From contig NC_067283.1 of the NCBI RefSeq assembly GCF_020740795.1, positions 2,321,659-2,385,658 of the forward strand: a stretch of 64,000 bases of DNA, read 5' to 3'. Under the pieces are notes generated by a model. The model was not told where the DNA came from and did not search any database. It saw only the letters and a list, made by a program, of their open reading frames with translations. Below are positions 1 to 13,071 of this stretch, piece after piece (positions within the stretch are counted from its first letter, which is position 1; each line of letters starts with the position of its first letter). The DNA is from Apus apus. Its lineage: Eukaryota; Chordata; Aves; Apodiformes; Apodidae. Both the position numbers and the translations under genes were made by a program.

Positions 1-1598
1 CAGAGGTACCCATGAATGTTTTCTTTCATGGTTATTTTCCTCCTGAGACACATGAGAGAGAAACAGTTTCAAAACTCAACAGAAGATCCTTGCAAAGAGA
101 AGGCCATCTTTTTCCCTTTGGTAATCACTATGTGGTTGTAATTACCCACTAAACTATGGCCATGTGCACCACCATACCTTTACCAGATGGCATTTCCAGA
201 CAGGGCTGGGTCTTCAAATCATCATTTGTCTAATTTTCCAAGCAGAAAATAGAAGGATATATCCTCACTTTTGAGTGAATCAGCATCTCTCTGGAGATTT
301 CAATTTATACCAGACATTAATCTGGCCCATAATGTCGCTCTTAATGGGAGCTTTCATGGTCAAAGTCTCTTCTCATAAATAGTAATGTACCAGGAGTAGT
401 AATAGAAGATGTTGGATGGTATTTTGTTTGCTTGCAAAAACCCTGTATTTGTGTCTTAGACAGAAATTGTCAGTGAAATGAGTTCAGTCATTCATCAGAA
501 ATGGTATTAACAGTTGTTTTCCTGCCACTGTTGACCAAGACAAAGGGGTTATTTTCTGTGGTGTCCCAAAACATCAGAAGGGATGTTTAACCTCTCCTTG
601 GAGAACATTAAGGACAGTGAGTCCAGCCTCCCTTCAGAGAGGTTATAGGTACTGACTTGAATCATACCAGTGAGATGGTTTCAAAGGTGTGGCAGAGTGA
701 AGCCCCAGATTTCCTATCCTCTTTAGCATATATTAGCACTGTAAAGAGCTCTTTGAATTTTCAGTGTTTCAACTAAAATTGCATTTTGGGTAAAATTACA
801 TTTCAGCAGTTGCTGAAGTTGGAATACACACGACTGTTTCCATTCTGTTCTATTTATAGACCTATCAAGATCCTTGTTCTGCTGTTCTGATTTCTTATCT
901 CCCTTACTTTCCCATCCCTCCCAGAAGTCACCTCCACCCTGATTTATTCTGCATTACTTATTTCTGTGTCTATCTGCTACTTCATTATCTTTCTGTTTTA
1001 GCCAGGAGGAATATGAGAGTAAGAGCTTAAGTCCCTTCACTTTCAGTGTTTACATGTCCATCTGAATTAGTCTCCCTCAACTGTTTTTATAGTCTTAGAG
1101 AGAAAAAGGTAGTTTCAGAGCATGATTCATATTACCAATTTTTAGGGACACTGTAGATGCAACCTGTTGTGTGGACTAGTTCTCTGTTCATTATAAAAGA
1201 CCTTGATTTGTCTTGCTCAGATATGCATATGAACGTTATAAATTATCTTCAACTCCCTTCAAGCATCCTCATCCTTTGTTCCCTGCCCATCATATTGTTT
1301 ATGTCCTTTCTACCATTCAGCTATGCTCACCAGACACCTCCTGCTGCAGTGCCTCACTCCTAATATCCATGGGAACTTAGCTACCTTAAGGAGCACATCT
1401 CAGTATTCCAGAGTCATCAGACACTAAGTCTTTTTTCCACAGTACAGCATGTCCCAGAAGGCACAAAACAGTATTCAGACATGATAGGTGGAAGTTAGTT
1501 TTTTAGGTCCTTCACTTTCATGATCTCACATAGACCCTGAGTCCTTATTCTCCTGTTCTTCAGGACAGAAACTGGGAGACGTCTTCATGACACAATGC
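1..1598. other. Unique non-coding sequence, no gene recognised
   Basis: No repeat family, RNA gene or convincing exon is visible. The only open frame of note (1157-1363, + strand, 68 codons) has no recognisable domain and a hydrophobic, low-information composition expected by chance. Intronic or intergenic origin is inferred from the absence of coding signal. Confidence 0.6.
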
Positions 1599-1759
1599 AG
1601 AGGTTGTGGAAGCCCCCTCCCTGGAGGTGTTCAAGGCCAGGTGGGATGAGGCTTGTGCAGCCTGGTCTAGTAAGAAGTGTCCCTGCTCATGGCAGGGAGG
1701 TTGGAACCTGATGATCTTTAAGGTCCCTTCCAACCTTAAACATTGTATGATTCTAGGAT
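1599..1759 (+). mobile_element. CR1 LINE, 5'-truncated 3' end
   Basis: This is the terminal 160 bp or so of a chicken-repeat-1 non-LTR retrotransposon in sense orientation. Seen directly are the diagnostic blocks GGAGGTGTTCAAGGCCAGG, GTCCCTGCTCATGGCAGGG and AAGGTCCCTTCCAACC, then a decayed octamer tail (ATTGTATGATTCTAGGAT). CR1 copies are usually 5'-truncated and end in ATTCTATG octamers, which fits. The phrase GAGGCTTGTGCAGCCTGGTCT is shared with the copy at 5842-6405, so the two are probably the same subfamily. No coding capacity remains. Confidence 0.93.
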
Positions 1760-4009
1760 TTTAAGTTCACCCTGGCAGAAAGCAGTATTTAGAAGATCAT
1801 CTTGCTTCTAGTCCCTTAACTAAACCAGAACTTCCATATGTCATCACCTTGTGTGACTCTAGTCCTTCCCCATACTCTGTAACCTTACTATGTTGATCCT
1901 ACAACTCTGTGTAGCACTTAAGTATTAAATAAAAGCTTAATTCCTATCACACACATTTTTCTGTGGAATGGAGTAGTTGCTGCCTATTGACTCTATAGCT
2001 TCATGCAGCTGAGAGTTAGAAGGACCTCCTCATAGGTCCTTCATAGGTTTGATATCAGCAGTATTTACACAAGGCTTTTATTGTGCATGTGGCAAAAGTG
2101 CACATTCTTATATCACGTGGTATAAATTCCACTCAGGTGTTATTGAGGATTTTTATCATCACCAAAAGTAGAAAAGTGGCATATATCTTGTCTGGATCTG
2201 AGATGTTTCTGGGCCTGCACAAGAATATGAACTTTTTTTTTTTTCTGAAATGGTTCAAAATATTCAAAATTAAAATAACTGTCAAGAACATAAAAATAAT
2301 CTGAAAAATATTTTTGGGGGGAAGAGGACATAACTATTTGGATTAACATCAAAACCTTTCACATATATTAAATAAATATAGCCTACTAGAATAAATTTTA
2401 AAATTTATAATGACTAATACATCATATAAACAGTATTCAAAATGAGAAGTCACAATTATGGGAAAACTCATAATTCTCTTTTCTGACAAGATTGAGACAG
2501 ACTGTCTCCATCCTACAAAATGCTACATTTGCATGTGTCCAGACACAGACATATGTTTGCAAAATGCAGCCTGCTAACAGACACTTCTTTTTTTCTGAAA
2601 GTTTTACTTGTGGAAAAAGAAAAAATAGACTCTCTTTTCAACAAAGAAACAATCTGTTCAGAAAGTGAATTCACTGGTAGGAAAGTAAACCTGATTGTTC
2701 TGTAAAGCTACCATACCTTGAGGTAATGGTCTAGATGGTTTTAACTACCCCAAAACTGTAGGTACTCTGGACTAGGTATGGATGATTAAAGTAATGTGTG
2801 AGGCAACATCTCCTTCATAACTTTTCTATTTGAATCCTCCACCAGCACCTTGGCTTTAGGAAAAAATAGATAACCTACCTGTTCCTTAGGCCTGTGGTTT
2901 TGTTGGCACGACTGTACAAGTGGGATGCAGTTTTGAGCAATCCTGAGCTTGGCTGCTGTCATGCTGGAAGTCTCCAATCTGCTCCTTTCCCTTCTGTGGC
3001 AGGATGGAGTTTTGTCACAGCTTGCCCTGGGCTCTGTAGGGTGATCTCACTCTCCGTCGCAGGGTGACCACCTCCATTTTCTTCCAAGACAGAAAAAAAA
3101 AAAAAGAAGTCAAAAAAAGCTACATGCTGGTTGTATTAAATCACAAAACCAATATCAAGCTGTGGTGGAAATTCCTTCCTCACCCTGATGCCTTCCCCAC
3201 AGGTTTCTGTCTTTGCTCAGAGACAGTGGTTACAGAAACCACCAAGTTGTACATTTTATTGGGCCAAGTCCTTGCCCACCACCAGGCACTCCCAAGCCCT
3301 TGGTGTGGAACTCAGGCAAGGAAAGCCATGCAGGGTCACTCTTGAAAGTCCATATCTGCAACGAACGCACCTAGACCTCCCTACCTTGCTGGATTAATGA
3401 TTTCTGTGGTAGACTCATTGCTGGCTTTGCGAGCAGAACCTCAAGGCAGGAAAGGAGAGGAGGAGAGGGCTGAGAGAGGAGGCATCAAAATGTAATGACA
3501 AAATCATGGCTGCCTTTGCCAGGGCATTTCATTATAGAAGTTGAGTGGTAAGATTCTTTCCTACACCCCTGTGACCAGAAGAATTCAGAGAGCATGTGGC
3601 TGGAAGCAGCCAGTGAAATGAATAGCTCATGGAGTCCAGGAGCAGGCGTAGGCTGCCCCAGCCACCACAGTGTAGGAGTCCAGCCCTGCCAGTGGAAGAA
3701 TGAGCTGCTCCAGAGTTCCTCTAACTCCAATCCAGAGGATTAAACCATTCCAGGCTTTGCAAGGGAAAGCCTGGGAAAGTCAGCCAAAGGCAGAGTGCAG
3801 TAAGCATGCACCGAGTTCAACTCAGGTTTCCTTATTAAAGGAATAAAAATGAACAACAATAAAGTAAAAGTCCAGCAGCTACAAAGTAAAAGGTTCCATG
3901 TTTCTGGGTCTCCAGGCTGAAAGACTTTTAATGCAATGCTGCCACTGTCTGTGTTGTTTCCTATTTCCAAATCCATCCCATGTCATCACACACACAATCT
4001 TTTTCATTT

Positions 4010-4127
4010 CCTAACTTGCACACTGAACTCTCTGAACCTAAATTGACATTAGTACCTATTACACATATTTCCTTCTCCTAACCTTGCACACTGAACTCCC
4101 TGAACCTAAATTGACATTATTACCTAT
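4010..4127. repeat. Imperfect tandem duplication, period about 67 bp
   Basis: Two adjacent copies share CACTGAACTC, CTGAACCTAAATTGACATTA and TACCTAT. Copy 1 starts at 4010 and copy 2 at 4077. They differ by a few substitutions and one inserted C in copy 2. Copy 2 is shorter at its right end, breaking off after about 4127. The array is two units only, so it is a local duplication and not a satellite. Confidence 0.9.
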
Positions 4128-5284
4128 GCAGGTACTGGCCAGTGTCCTTTTTCAGTGAATTAGATATAGCAAGTGATAACTGCAAATATTAACAGACATT
4201 ATCCTCCTTAAGTCAAGAAGAGACATATCAGCACTCATGTCCCCAGAGGCACTACCCCAGGTAGGGACCACTCAGTTGGACAAAGCTGTCTTCAAAACCC
4301 ACTGTAGTGGTCACCAAGCTTCCTGAACAATGTCAAACTTGTGGACTAGCATTTGCACAAGCTAGGAAAGCACCCTAAAAGTTCAGCAGCAATCTAGGAG
4401 TGAATTTATCTCTTCCTTCCTGCTACTGTTGTATCAAGTTTGCCAGATTCATGGGCCTTGAAGAACAGGTAGCAAAGGGAAGTCTGGCAGTGTAACCTAG
4501 TGGTTAGTGGTCTCTGGTCAAAGCTTCTGATTTCTAAAATAAATATAAATACCTTTTGTAGAAATCTCCCAGAAAGCTACTCAGAGCAGGAGAATGTTGG
4601 GTGTTTTTTCTTTTTCATTACCTACTCATAGGCCTCAAACTGCATCAACAACTTCCCAGCATCTCTCCCTTTATTCTTTCCACCTGATTATGGTAGTTTT
4701 CTCATCAACTGCAATTCTGGCTCTGTGAAGTTTATTCTAAATTTCTACAACCTTCCGTTTCTAGAAGGCAGCAAGGTGCTGAAATCAGCCATGTTCACTT
4801 CATTTGTAATGGCTGCTGAGCAACTTCCAGATGTTTCACCACAGAGTGATGCAACATCTGTGACCTTCTGAGGAGAAAGACCCTTGCTGCAACAGTGCAA
4901 CTGGCAAAGATTGCAGGGAAAGGCTGTGGCTTTAAGTAGTTTGGAAGGAAAATTGCTAAGGAAAAACTTTAACCAGAAAAGTAATTAACAAACAAGTTCC
5001 TTGACAGGCAAACCCTTCTTCGAGGGTGAAACAGGACCAGCAAGTTTGTGCTTGGGTTCTAAGTATACTTCACTTGAGCAGTTGGTTCACATCCAAACTG
5101 CTAAAAAGAAGTGTTTGGCATCTTATCATGAACCATTAGCTGCTCATAGGTGATGGGGCAGAAGCAAGAAAACACTGCTGCTGCTCTTGACAGAAAGTTA
5201 GGAGTTACTAAGAACAGTCACCTTGGTTTAGGTAATCATACACCTGCTGTCAGTCCCTTTTATTCGTATATGCATCATTTAAAA

Positions 5285-5300
5285 ATATATATATATATAT
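5285..5300. repeat. (AT)8 dinucleotide tract
   Basis: Sixteen bases of alternating A and T preceded by an A run. Short, perfect and self-complementary. No associated gene is visible. Confidence 0.9.
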
Positions 5301-5841
5301 AACACAACTATCAATGGGGTTCTACATTACAGAAAGCCATATCTGAACTTTGAAGAAGCTTACATCTCAACACAAACTGTACTCCCATCTCCCACATCTG
5401 GAGTCACAAAGTCTTGGTGTGCTAACTGAGTAGCTGGTAACCCAGTGTCATTTCCTACACAACTCCAGAAGTGCTTACAGTAAGCAGAGGTTATATGACT
5501 TTATTTTTCCTGGATATTCTTTTTATCTGTAGAGTCACTTGCCTTGGTTGTGTTATTAGTGGTTCTCATTGCTTTTGCTGCCTTGTTTGCAAGTGCTTCT
5601 GAGGATTTCCATCCACAACCTGCCTGCCACAGTGAAAAGAGAAAGCTGTGCAGAAAAGATAACCACCTAAAATCCAGGGTTGTTGGCTATTCAGCTTGTT
5701 AAGCCATAAACGACAGATTCCAGTTTAGACTCCAAGGTCTTATACATTAAAACCTACCTTTGTTGAGTTAGGAATTGTTGACCAGGATGTGTAAATGATG
5801 AGATGTTCTTCTCAAAATATTCTCTGAGTTTTCAAAATAAG

Positions 5842-6405
5842 TATGGCCAGCAGGGTGCGGGAGGTGATTCTCCCCCTCTTATGAGACCACAACTGGAATA
5901 CTGTGTCCAGCTCTAATGCCCTCAGCACAGGAAAGACATGGAGCTGTTGGAGGGGGTCCAGACAAGGGCCACAAAGATGATCAGATGGCTGGAGCAGCTC
6001 TGCTATGAGGACAGGAAGACAGAGTTGGGACTGTTCATCCTGGAGAAGAGAAGGCTCCAGGGAGACATTATAGTGGCCTTTCAGTATCTGAAGGGGCTAC
6101 AGGAAAGCTGGGGAGGGACTTTTCACCAGAGAGGGCAGTGACAGGACAAGGGGTAATGGTTTTAAACTCAGGGAGGGGAGATTTAGATTAGACATCAGGA
6201 AGCAATTCTTCACCATGAGGGTAGGAAGGTGCTGGAATAGGTTGCCCAGGGAGGTTGCGGAATCCCCGTCCCTGAAGGTGTTCAAGGCCAGGTTGGATGA
6301 GGCTTGTGCAGCCTGGTCTGGTGGGAGGTGTCCCTGCTCATGGCAGGGAGGTTGGAACATGATGATCTTTCAGGTCCCTGAAAGATCTATTCTAAGATTC
6401 TATGA
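5842..6405 (+). mobile_element. CR1 LINE, 5'-truncated copy of about 560 bp
   Basis: Sense-strand CR1 piece starting in the C-terminal part of ORF2 (TATGGCCAGCAGGGTGCGGG, then TGATTCTCCCCCTCT) and running through the 3' UTR to the tail (GATCTATTCTAAGATTCTATG). Intermediate landmarks are GACATGGAGCTGTTGGAG, TGGAGAAGAGAAGGCTCCAG, GGTGCTGGAATAGGTTGCCC and GTCCCTGCTCATGGCAGGG. The ORF2 remnant is not intact. The small open frames at 5938-6141 and 6215-6520 (+) and 6097-6360 (-) are readings through this element, not genes. Subfamily signature GAGGCTTGTGCAGCCTGG matches the copy at 1599. Confidence 0.96.
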
Positions 6406-7149
6406 CTTTATACTCTTCCTAAATGGACCCAAGAAACAGGAGAGGGAACCTGTTTCTGGCAGAATCACCCCTCTGAGTTCAAGCAGCAGATATGACTCAC
6501 TTTCCCCTGCTGAACCCTAGTGTTTCATCCTGCCTCATCCCAACAATTACTATGATGACTATTAATTCATAATGAAACCATTAACATCATCCATGCTGGC
6601 ATTATGACTACTAGGCAGAATTTCCTTTAATCTCAGGTCAAGAAGATTGCCACATTAAAAAAAATATCTCAAAGGTTTGGGGGGTCCCAAAACTGAATTA
6701 AAATGCTCAAATAATGGAAATGATCCTTCATGGCTGATTCAGAGTCCACAGAAACCCAGTGACAGACAATTTTCTGTTACTCCATTCCCTGTGTTAATAA
6801 GAAGAGCTGCAGATGCAACATCAGCTATGAGGGGTCATGCATGAAAAAATACAAAGGCAGTTTTGGTGAACTTCTATACAAATATGGACAAATTTTCTTC
6901 ATGAGCTTCTATTTTAACCACTGCATCTAGTCCCAGCATCCCTCCTAAGAAAGCAAGCCCAGAGTACTTCAGAAGTCTTTATTTTATACTACTGCTACAC
7001 TTTCATGGAAAGTCTCAGCCAATAATGAAGTCTTGCTATGCCAGCTGGTAAATAAATGTTAGAAGTCAGTGAACTGCAGGATTTCTGCAATGTTGCACAT
7101 CACCTTATGAAACCTGGCTGCAATGGTTATTTTCAGATCAAATGAAAAA
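6406..7149. other. Unique spacer between opposed CR1 copies
   Basis: About 740 bp lying between the 3' ends of a + strand and a - strand CR1. No gene, RNA or repeat was recognised; base composition is AT-rich with a short A run near 6658. Confidence 0.6.
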
Positions 7150-7520
7150 CCACAGAACCACAGAATATTAGGGGCTGGAAGGGACCTCCATAGATCATTG
7201 AATTCAACACCCCTGACAGAGCAGGACCAGAAGAAAAAACACTCAGATCACTCATAAAGGCATCCAGAAGAAGACTCCACGGGCTCTCTGGGCAGCCTGT
7301 CCCCGGGCTCTGTCACCCTTACAGTAAAAATGTTCTTCCTCATGTTGAGATGGAACTTCATGTGCTTGAGTTTGAATCCATTGCCCCTTTTCCTATTACA
7401 GGGCACAAGTGAAAAGAAGTTGTCCCTCCTTCTTGGTGTCCAGCCTTCATGTATTTATAGACATTAATTAGATCCCCCCTCAGTCTTCTCCTTTCTAGAC
7501 TAAAAAATAAAACTGCTCCT
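7150..7520 (-). mobile_element. CR1 LINE, antisense, 5'-truncated copy
   Basis: Read on the + strand it begins with the reverse complement of the CR1 tail (ACAGAACCACAGAATATTAG, then GGCTGGAAGGGACCTCC) and continues through ACAGAGCAGGACC, AGGCATCCAGA, GGGCAGCCTGTCCC and TTTATAGACATTAATTAGAT, followed by CTCAGTCTTCTCC. The gene-like direction is therefore the - strand. The AGAGCAGGACC / GGCATCCAGA signature is shared with the copy at 61753-61940 and separates both from most other copies here. The match fades after about 7520. Confidence 0.93.
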
Positions 7521-10190
7521 TTTTTTGGTACTATATTCTGAAAATCACAGTCCCTCTTTTTCTCCTCTGGGTCAAGTTCATGCTCCAGTGATTCACTCAC
7601 TCACCTGTTCTACCTGGTTTTCAGATGGCAAAAACCATGTTGCTTTCTAGTGATAGGGAGTGGCCCAATGGGCAGGCCACTCTCAAACTGAGATAGAAAT
7701 GCAGCTTAATATGCTGTCAAAAATAATTGGAAACAGATCTATTTGTGCCAGCTGATAAAACTGAGATGTTCTGCTTTGAGTTGAGCCATCCCAGGTTGGA
7801 AGCTGACATTTTAGCCTTTTTTAATGAAAAAAGCAACCAACAAACCACCACCACCACCAAACAAACAAAACCAAACATAAAAACAAACCAGCAGAAAACT
7901 CTTCTATGGGGAAAAGTAAAAAGAAAAAAATCTTAAAAGGTAAAACTTGAAGTGCTGTGTTGAAGCATTTATATAACTATAGATATGAGACAAAGCAATG
8001 GAGTATGTGATGTGTGTGTCAGAATCAAGAGGACAAGACAGGGCTCCTGTCCTGGGTGGGACTCATTGATGCCCAATTCCTTGGTTTCAGGGTTGTAGCT
8101 ACTGCAGCTGGCTGCCAGGCAGCTTAGTCATGGTTTGTAGGAATTCAGGAATTCCTCCAACCTTAGCCTGATGTGCACAAACACGCAAGAGCAACCCATG
8201 GTCACAACAATGTGGTTGTGCATCCAGGTCCTCAATCTGCCCTGTGGTGCTGTCTGACAAAAAGGATGAGCTGCAGGGTAAGCAGATATCCTCATTTGAT
8301 TTATCTCAAGCCGATAACTTATTCCACTTGTGCTACAGCATCAAGGTTTAAAAAGAGATGACCCAGATGACCTCCAGCAGCATCCACCCAGCTCCTCTCC
8401 CTGTTGGCTCTCATCAAAGTCCTGTCTGTCAAGCACTTGCAGACTTTCAGCCTCTGCAATCTCAGTATCACAGGCAGCAAGAGTTTGTATACAAAGCTGT
8501 CACCACCCTCGTGAGTGGGTGGATTTTCCAGCTCATCTGTAACCTGAGTGGCACTTCAACCATGGGACCTTTCTTCCTAGTGTCAACAGCATGCAGTGCT
8601 GTGCTATCCTGTTACACATTATCTTCGATCAAGTTGATGGACAGGAGGGAACAGAGCCAGAAGTAATTGTGACAGGCTGGGTGTTTTTACAGGCACAATA
8701 GTTAATGGGCTGGTTAATGTAAAGGATTAGCCTCTTCATCCCCAGGACATATGAGAGGAGAGGAAGGGGGTGGTGTTACTCAGTAAGCCCCAGGAGGAAA
8801 CGCCATGATCAGCTTGTAATCAGCTAGAAGCAAATCAGAAAAATCCTTTAGAATATCTTGTTGTTGGCACAAGAGCTGTCGTCCTGTGGCCCTAATGGAG
8901 CATAGACAGCATCCAACACTAAAACCAGAGCCTTCATCTGAGTCATGCTTCAGGGGAACAGGGGAGGAAGGAGAAGACTAAACAGATGCTCTTCATTTTC
9001 AGCCAAGGGAAGAGAGGAGGAGGCAGGGGGAAGCTCTCAGCTGTGCTGTGAGGGCATCACGCCTCCTCTCTCAGAAACTCAGATGATGCAGAACATCATG
9101 TCTCTGTGTTGGGAGGTTCAATAAGCAGTTGCCCAGAGGTATTGCTGCATGCTGGAGCTGTCTGTGTGTACAGTGGTCATTTGCCACATTGCCTAAGAGG
9201 GCAAAGCCCTGTAGAGCCAACCCTGAGGCTCCAGCCTGTCCCACCTGCAAACACCTTACATGACCACAGCGTCATCCGAAGGAGAACATCAAATGCTATT
9301 GTATTACCACTAAGTGCCCAAGCTTATATGATTTATGGCCACAGGCTTGCATGGTTTATGCATGGAGAAGTTCACAAACTCTTCCTCCAAATTCTTCAGG
9401 CAGGCTAAAACCTCCTGCCTGGTGGCTGAATCAGCTTACAGCACTGACACAGTCCCATTGAGACACTCCCCAGAAAAGCTACTAAGGACCAGAAGAAAAG
9501 GGACTGCTGTCAGCCAAAATCTGGGAGGAGTTAGAGCTGGGTTGGCAACATCCCAGAAAGGAAGGTAAATCACTAGGAGGTAGAAGTCTGGGGCAGCAGA
9601 CAAGACTGTTTTCCCTTGTGTCACTAAGCTATGGAGGCAGGAATTTGTCTGTGACCAGATATATTCAGGTATGCTTTAGTATATAATTATTTGGGTTTTT
9701 CATTAAGCTACTGGGATTTAACCATGTCCACAGGCCAAATCTCCATCATCTGCATAGCAAAGTGATGCTTAGTATCTTCCTCACGACAGGAACTTTCAGC
9801 AGTTTCACGTGGTCCCAACTACTTAAAAATTAATTAGTTTAAATTGGTAAAAACTCAGCAAAAAAAATTGTCTCCTTCCTACTTTTCTCTCCCCTAATTT
9901 CAGCAGCAAGAAATATAGGAAACAAAAAAACCCCACAATTTCTAATTAGCTGCTTTTCTTTTCTTTGTTTTGATAGAATTTCATTATTATTTAATATTCT
10001 GGTATTTAGGTGGAGGGGGGAAGTACAGGAAAAGGTTTCAAAGCAAGTCAGTGATTTTTTCATCTTTGATTGGCCAATTCACACTCCCTTCAGCAACATC
10101 ATGTTACTGTCATTAGTAACATTAGCACCCAGATCATTCCAGAGACCCAGACTTTGTAGTACCTTCTGTACAATCACTGTCTTCCCTTGT
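7521..10190. other. Unique non-coding sequence
   Basis: No gene or dispersed repeat recognised over 2.7 kb. A short (ACC)n run at about 7845-7859 merges into an AAAC-rich patch up to 7895. An 8-bp direct duplication AGGAATTC lies at 8139-8154. Open frames at 8358-8666 and 9106-9408 (+, 102 and 100 codons) give no recognisable domain and have no supporting splice or promoter context; they are left uncalled. Confidence 0.58.
7845..7895. repeat. Degenerate CA-rich simple repeat
   Basis: Five ACC triplets pass into repeated AAAC/AACA units with interruptions. Low-complexity DNA with no further feature. Confidence 0.75.
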
Positions 10191-10365
10191 ATAATCATAG
10201 ACTCATAGAGTCATTAAGGTTGGAAGGGATCTTAAAGATCATCCAGTTCCAACCCCCCTGCCATGAACAGGGAACCACTAGATCGGGTTGCACAAAACCT
10301 CATCCAACCTGGCCTTAAAAACCTCCAGGGATGGGGCATCAACAACCTCCCTGAGCAACCCATAC
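10191..10365 (-). mobile_element. CR1 LINE, antisense 3' end
   Basis: Begins on the + strand with ATAATCATAGACTCATAGAG and GGTTGGAAGGGATCTTAAAG, then AACCCCCCTGCCATGAACAG, CTGGCCTTAAAAACCTCCAG and CCTGAGCAACC. This is the reverse complement of the last 175 bp or so of a CR1 element, so the element reads on the - strand. It breaks off abruptly near 10365 within the 3' UTR. The open frame at 10263-10550 (+) starts inside this antisense element and is not a gene. Confidence 0.94.
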
Positions 10366-13071
10366 AAGTACAAGTATCTTTCTTAGGATTAGGGTATGTC
10401 ATGAGTGCATGGTCCTTCAGAGCCCAATGCCAGAGAGGAGGACAGCAAGATGGCTGGTGGATCACCCCCTCATACATTTCTCATTTAAAAGGGGACTGGT
10501 TTAAGGGGAGGTGGAGAATCAGAAAGTTCACACGACACCAGTTCAAATAACCTGGCTTAAAAAGTATCTGATGACCTTTGGGGCTGATGGTCTCAAACCA
10601 CTCTGGGGAGGGCAGGTTCTTGGTCACTACAAAAAAGGCATCTCAGGATCTCTACATCAGAGTAGAAATTAATTCACCAAATTCAATGAATGCCTAAAAT
10701 TCACATGGAGGGGCTGTTACCAACTGCTCTGTCATTGCATATAGGAGGTCCCACCAGCATCACAGAACATGGAAAACACCAAGAACATCAATAGATATCA
10801 GGTCCTCTATGATCTACCGACCCACCTCATTGCTGCATTCAAAAAGCCATCAGCACCATTGTTGGATACATCTGGCCACCCTTGGGTCAGATGTTTGCTC
10901 TCCATTAGATCTCCTCATCCAATGACTCTTTTACAAATTAGACGAGTTTTTTCCAAGTCTGGCTCCCGTGAGAATTCCTTATGGAGACTCACAGCCTGCT
11001 CTGGTGAAAGAAAAATGGTTTTGCATCAGATAATTTCATTTTAATATCCTTAGGAGCTGCTGGGAGCAGGGATTGGAGTGCAGGCAGGGAAGCTGAGGAA
11101 GCCTGGAGTATGGTTTTGGAGTCGAAAGAGTATCTCAGTTGAAACGGTCTTCTTCATCTATATCTATAAATTTATAAAGTAAGAGATTAATCCAACCCTA
11201 TTTGTTAGTCTAATTTACAAGACAGTTGAGTGCAGAATTTGTATTATTATTTTTTTACTATTATTTTGTAATAACAGACTGTAGTGACACCCACTAAGAC
11301 CCAGCCCTTTGTCTCTCTCTGTTGGGGACTCTTCTTCCTCTTTCCCAAACATGCATGTAAAACCAGCAGACAGTCAAAAGTTGTTTCTGCTTCTGGTTCA
11401 TGTACACAAAAATATCCAGGTTAACAGACGTAAAGTTTCTGCTCAGGGCATGCTCCAGCTTTGGAAATTTTCCATATGTCCACATATTAAAAAATGTTGA
11501 AAGCAACCGTGTTGCCATTGTGAAATGAGAGTGTCACAGAGAAGTCAAAAAGGAAAGTGGTTGCTCTGTTCTCAGATCAGGGCTTGAGCAGCTTTCAGAA
11601 AATTAGCCAGGGGCAAAACCCCAAACTGTGTCAGTAATATATAACAATGAATAGCTGGCTTCTAAGAGGGACCCATTCAATTTTTGGATACTGAATGGTC
11701 CAAGAGTTTTTCTAGCTCTACTTTACAGCAAATACATGATCTCACAAACCAGTTAGAGTTCAGACATATGCTGTGTTTTAGGAAAGAGTGAATGTTGTAG
11801 TAGGTGCAACAAAGAACAAGGTCCTCACTCAGCAAGGGACTCTCAAAAGTGATGGAGTTGGAAAAGCAGCCTGCATCAAAGAGCTCAGAGACAGACCAAG
11901 TATTATCTTGGTCATTACAGATGAAAGAATCAAGAGATTAAAGGCTTGATTCTTAAATATCTATGTCTATATATAAATGTGTACACTATTCTGGCATTGT
12001 AAAGGGATCTTTAAGTGACGTTCAACTACAGATAGCTGTTCAAAAATATGTACCAAATCCTTTATGCAGAATGGCCAGTGTTGAAAGACAAAAGGATTAT
12101 TTTTCATATTCAATATTCATATTCATATTCATTTTCTTTTTCATTTTCAATTCAGAAATAAGGTAAAGAAGCAAAGTAACATGCACAAGTTACAGAGGAA
12201 ACTTGTGGCAAAGCTGTTAATGAAGCATAAACATCCAAGTTCTGATGAAGGGCTTGTACTTTTCCCGGGTTATTTTTGGGTTTTGTTTGTTTATTTTTTT
12301 TCTGTAGGAGTCACTTAAACAAATACATGTTTTAGGAAAGACTAAGGCTGTTTCAGCTGGAAGTGGACTTTTTAAATGGTCTTTCTATAGAAAAATAATG
12401 TCCAAACTCTTGACTTAAATGGGGGAAAAAAGCAAGTGTCTTCAGGAAATAGTTACAGCAAATTTGTCACCAATAAAGTAGTGAATAGTTAAAATTAGAG
12501 ACACCTCATTTATAGATCTGTGTTGATTTCACATGTGAAAGCAAGAAACAAAAGAGAATTTAAAAAATCATATAAAGATCACACACTCTTTTCAGCAACC
12601 TTTGCAGTACTTTGCCAAGCAAAACCCACTTCAGTTCTGTGTCAGACAGAAAGCAAACCTAGACTGCATGAATCAAGATAATGTTTTCATTTAACAAAGG
12701 AGCAGGGAGTTTAAGGGGACAAAAAAGGAGAACAGTTAAGAAGCACAGTTAATTAATATAAGAATCTGACTGGATCAATCCACATGTTCATTTCAAGCCA
12801 CTAAGCTTCAGGCTTCTGCACCTGGACCATTCAGGTTGCTTTCCATGCTGACAAAACAGCAAACTTGGTTCAACATAAACAGTGCTCCTTACCACAGACA
12901 AATTACATCAATTTAGGGTTTATTTGCACAAGACAAGCTTAGATTAGAAGTAGCAGATGAGAAAAGCAATGAGAAATGATGAGGGGGAAGTGAAGAAATG
13001 ATTAAGATCAAAGCCTTCGTTCAGCAAAGAATCTGAAAATGTGCTGTATGTTCAGCACATGCTTAAGTCGT
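10366..13071. other. Unique non-coding sequence
   Basis: No gene recognised in 2.7 kb. The only structured element is a degenerate ATTCAT-rich tract at about 12105-12155. Open frames such as 10769-11044 (+, 91 codons) lack any recognisable domain. Confidence 0.58.
12105..12155. repeat. Degenerate (ATTCAT)n tract
   Basis: Several TATTCA hexamers occur in tandem with one shortened spacer, followed by pyrimidine-rich ATTTTC units. Simple-sequence DNA. Confidence 0.8.

Larger units (their letters stand above)
1760..5841. other. Unique non-coding sequence with small simple repeats
   Basis: No gene or dispersed repeat recognised across this 4.1 kb. It contains a 12-nt T run (2233-2244) in an AT-rich patch at about 2220-2470, a 13-nt A run (3093-3105), a 67-bp tandem duplication (4010-4127) and an (AT)8 tract (5285-5300). 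Short open frames at 3064-3345 (+) and 3485-3976 (-) encode unrecognised peptides and appear to be chance. Confidence 0.6.
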
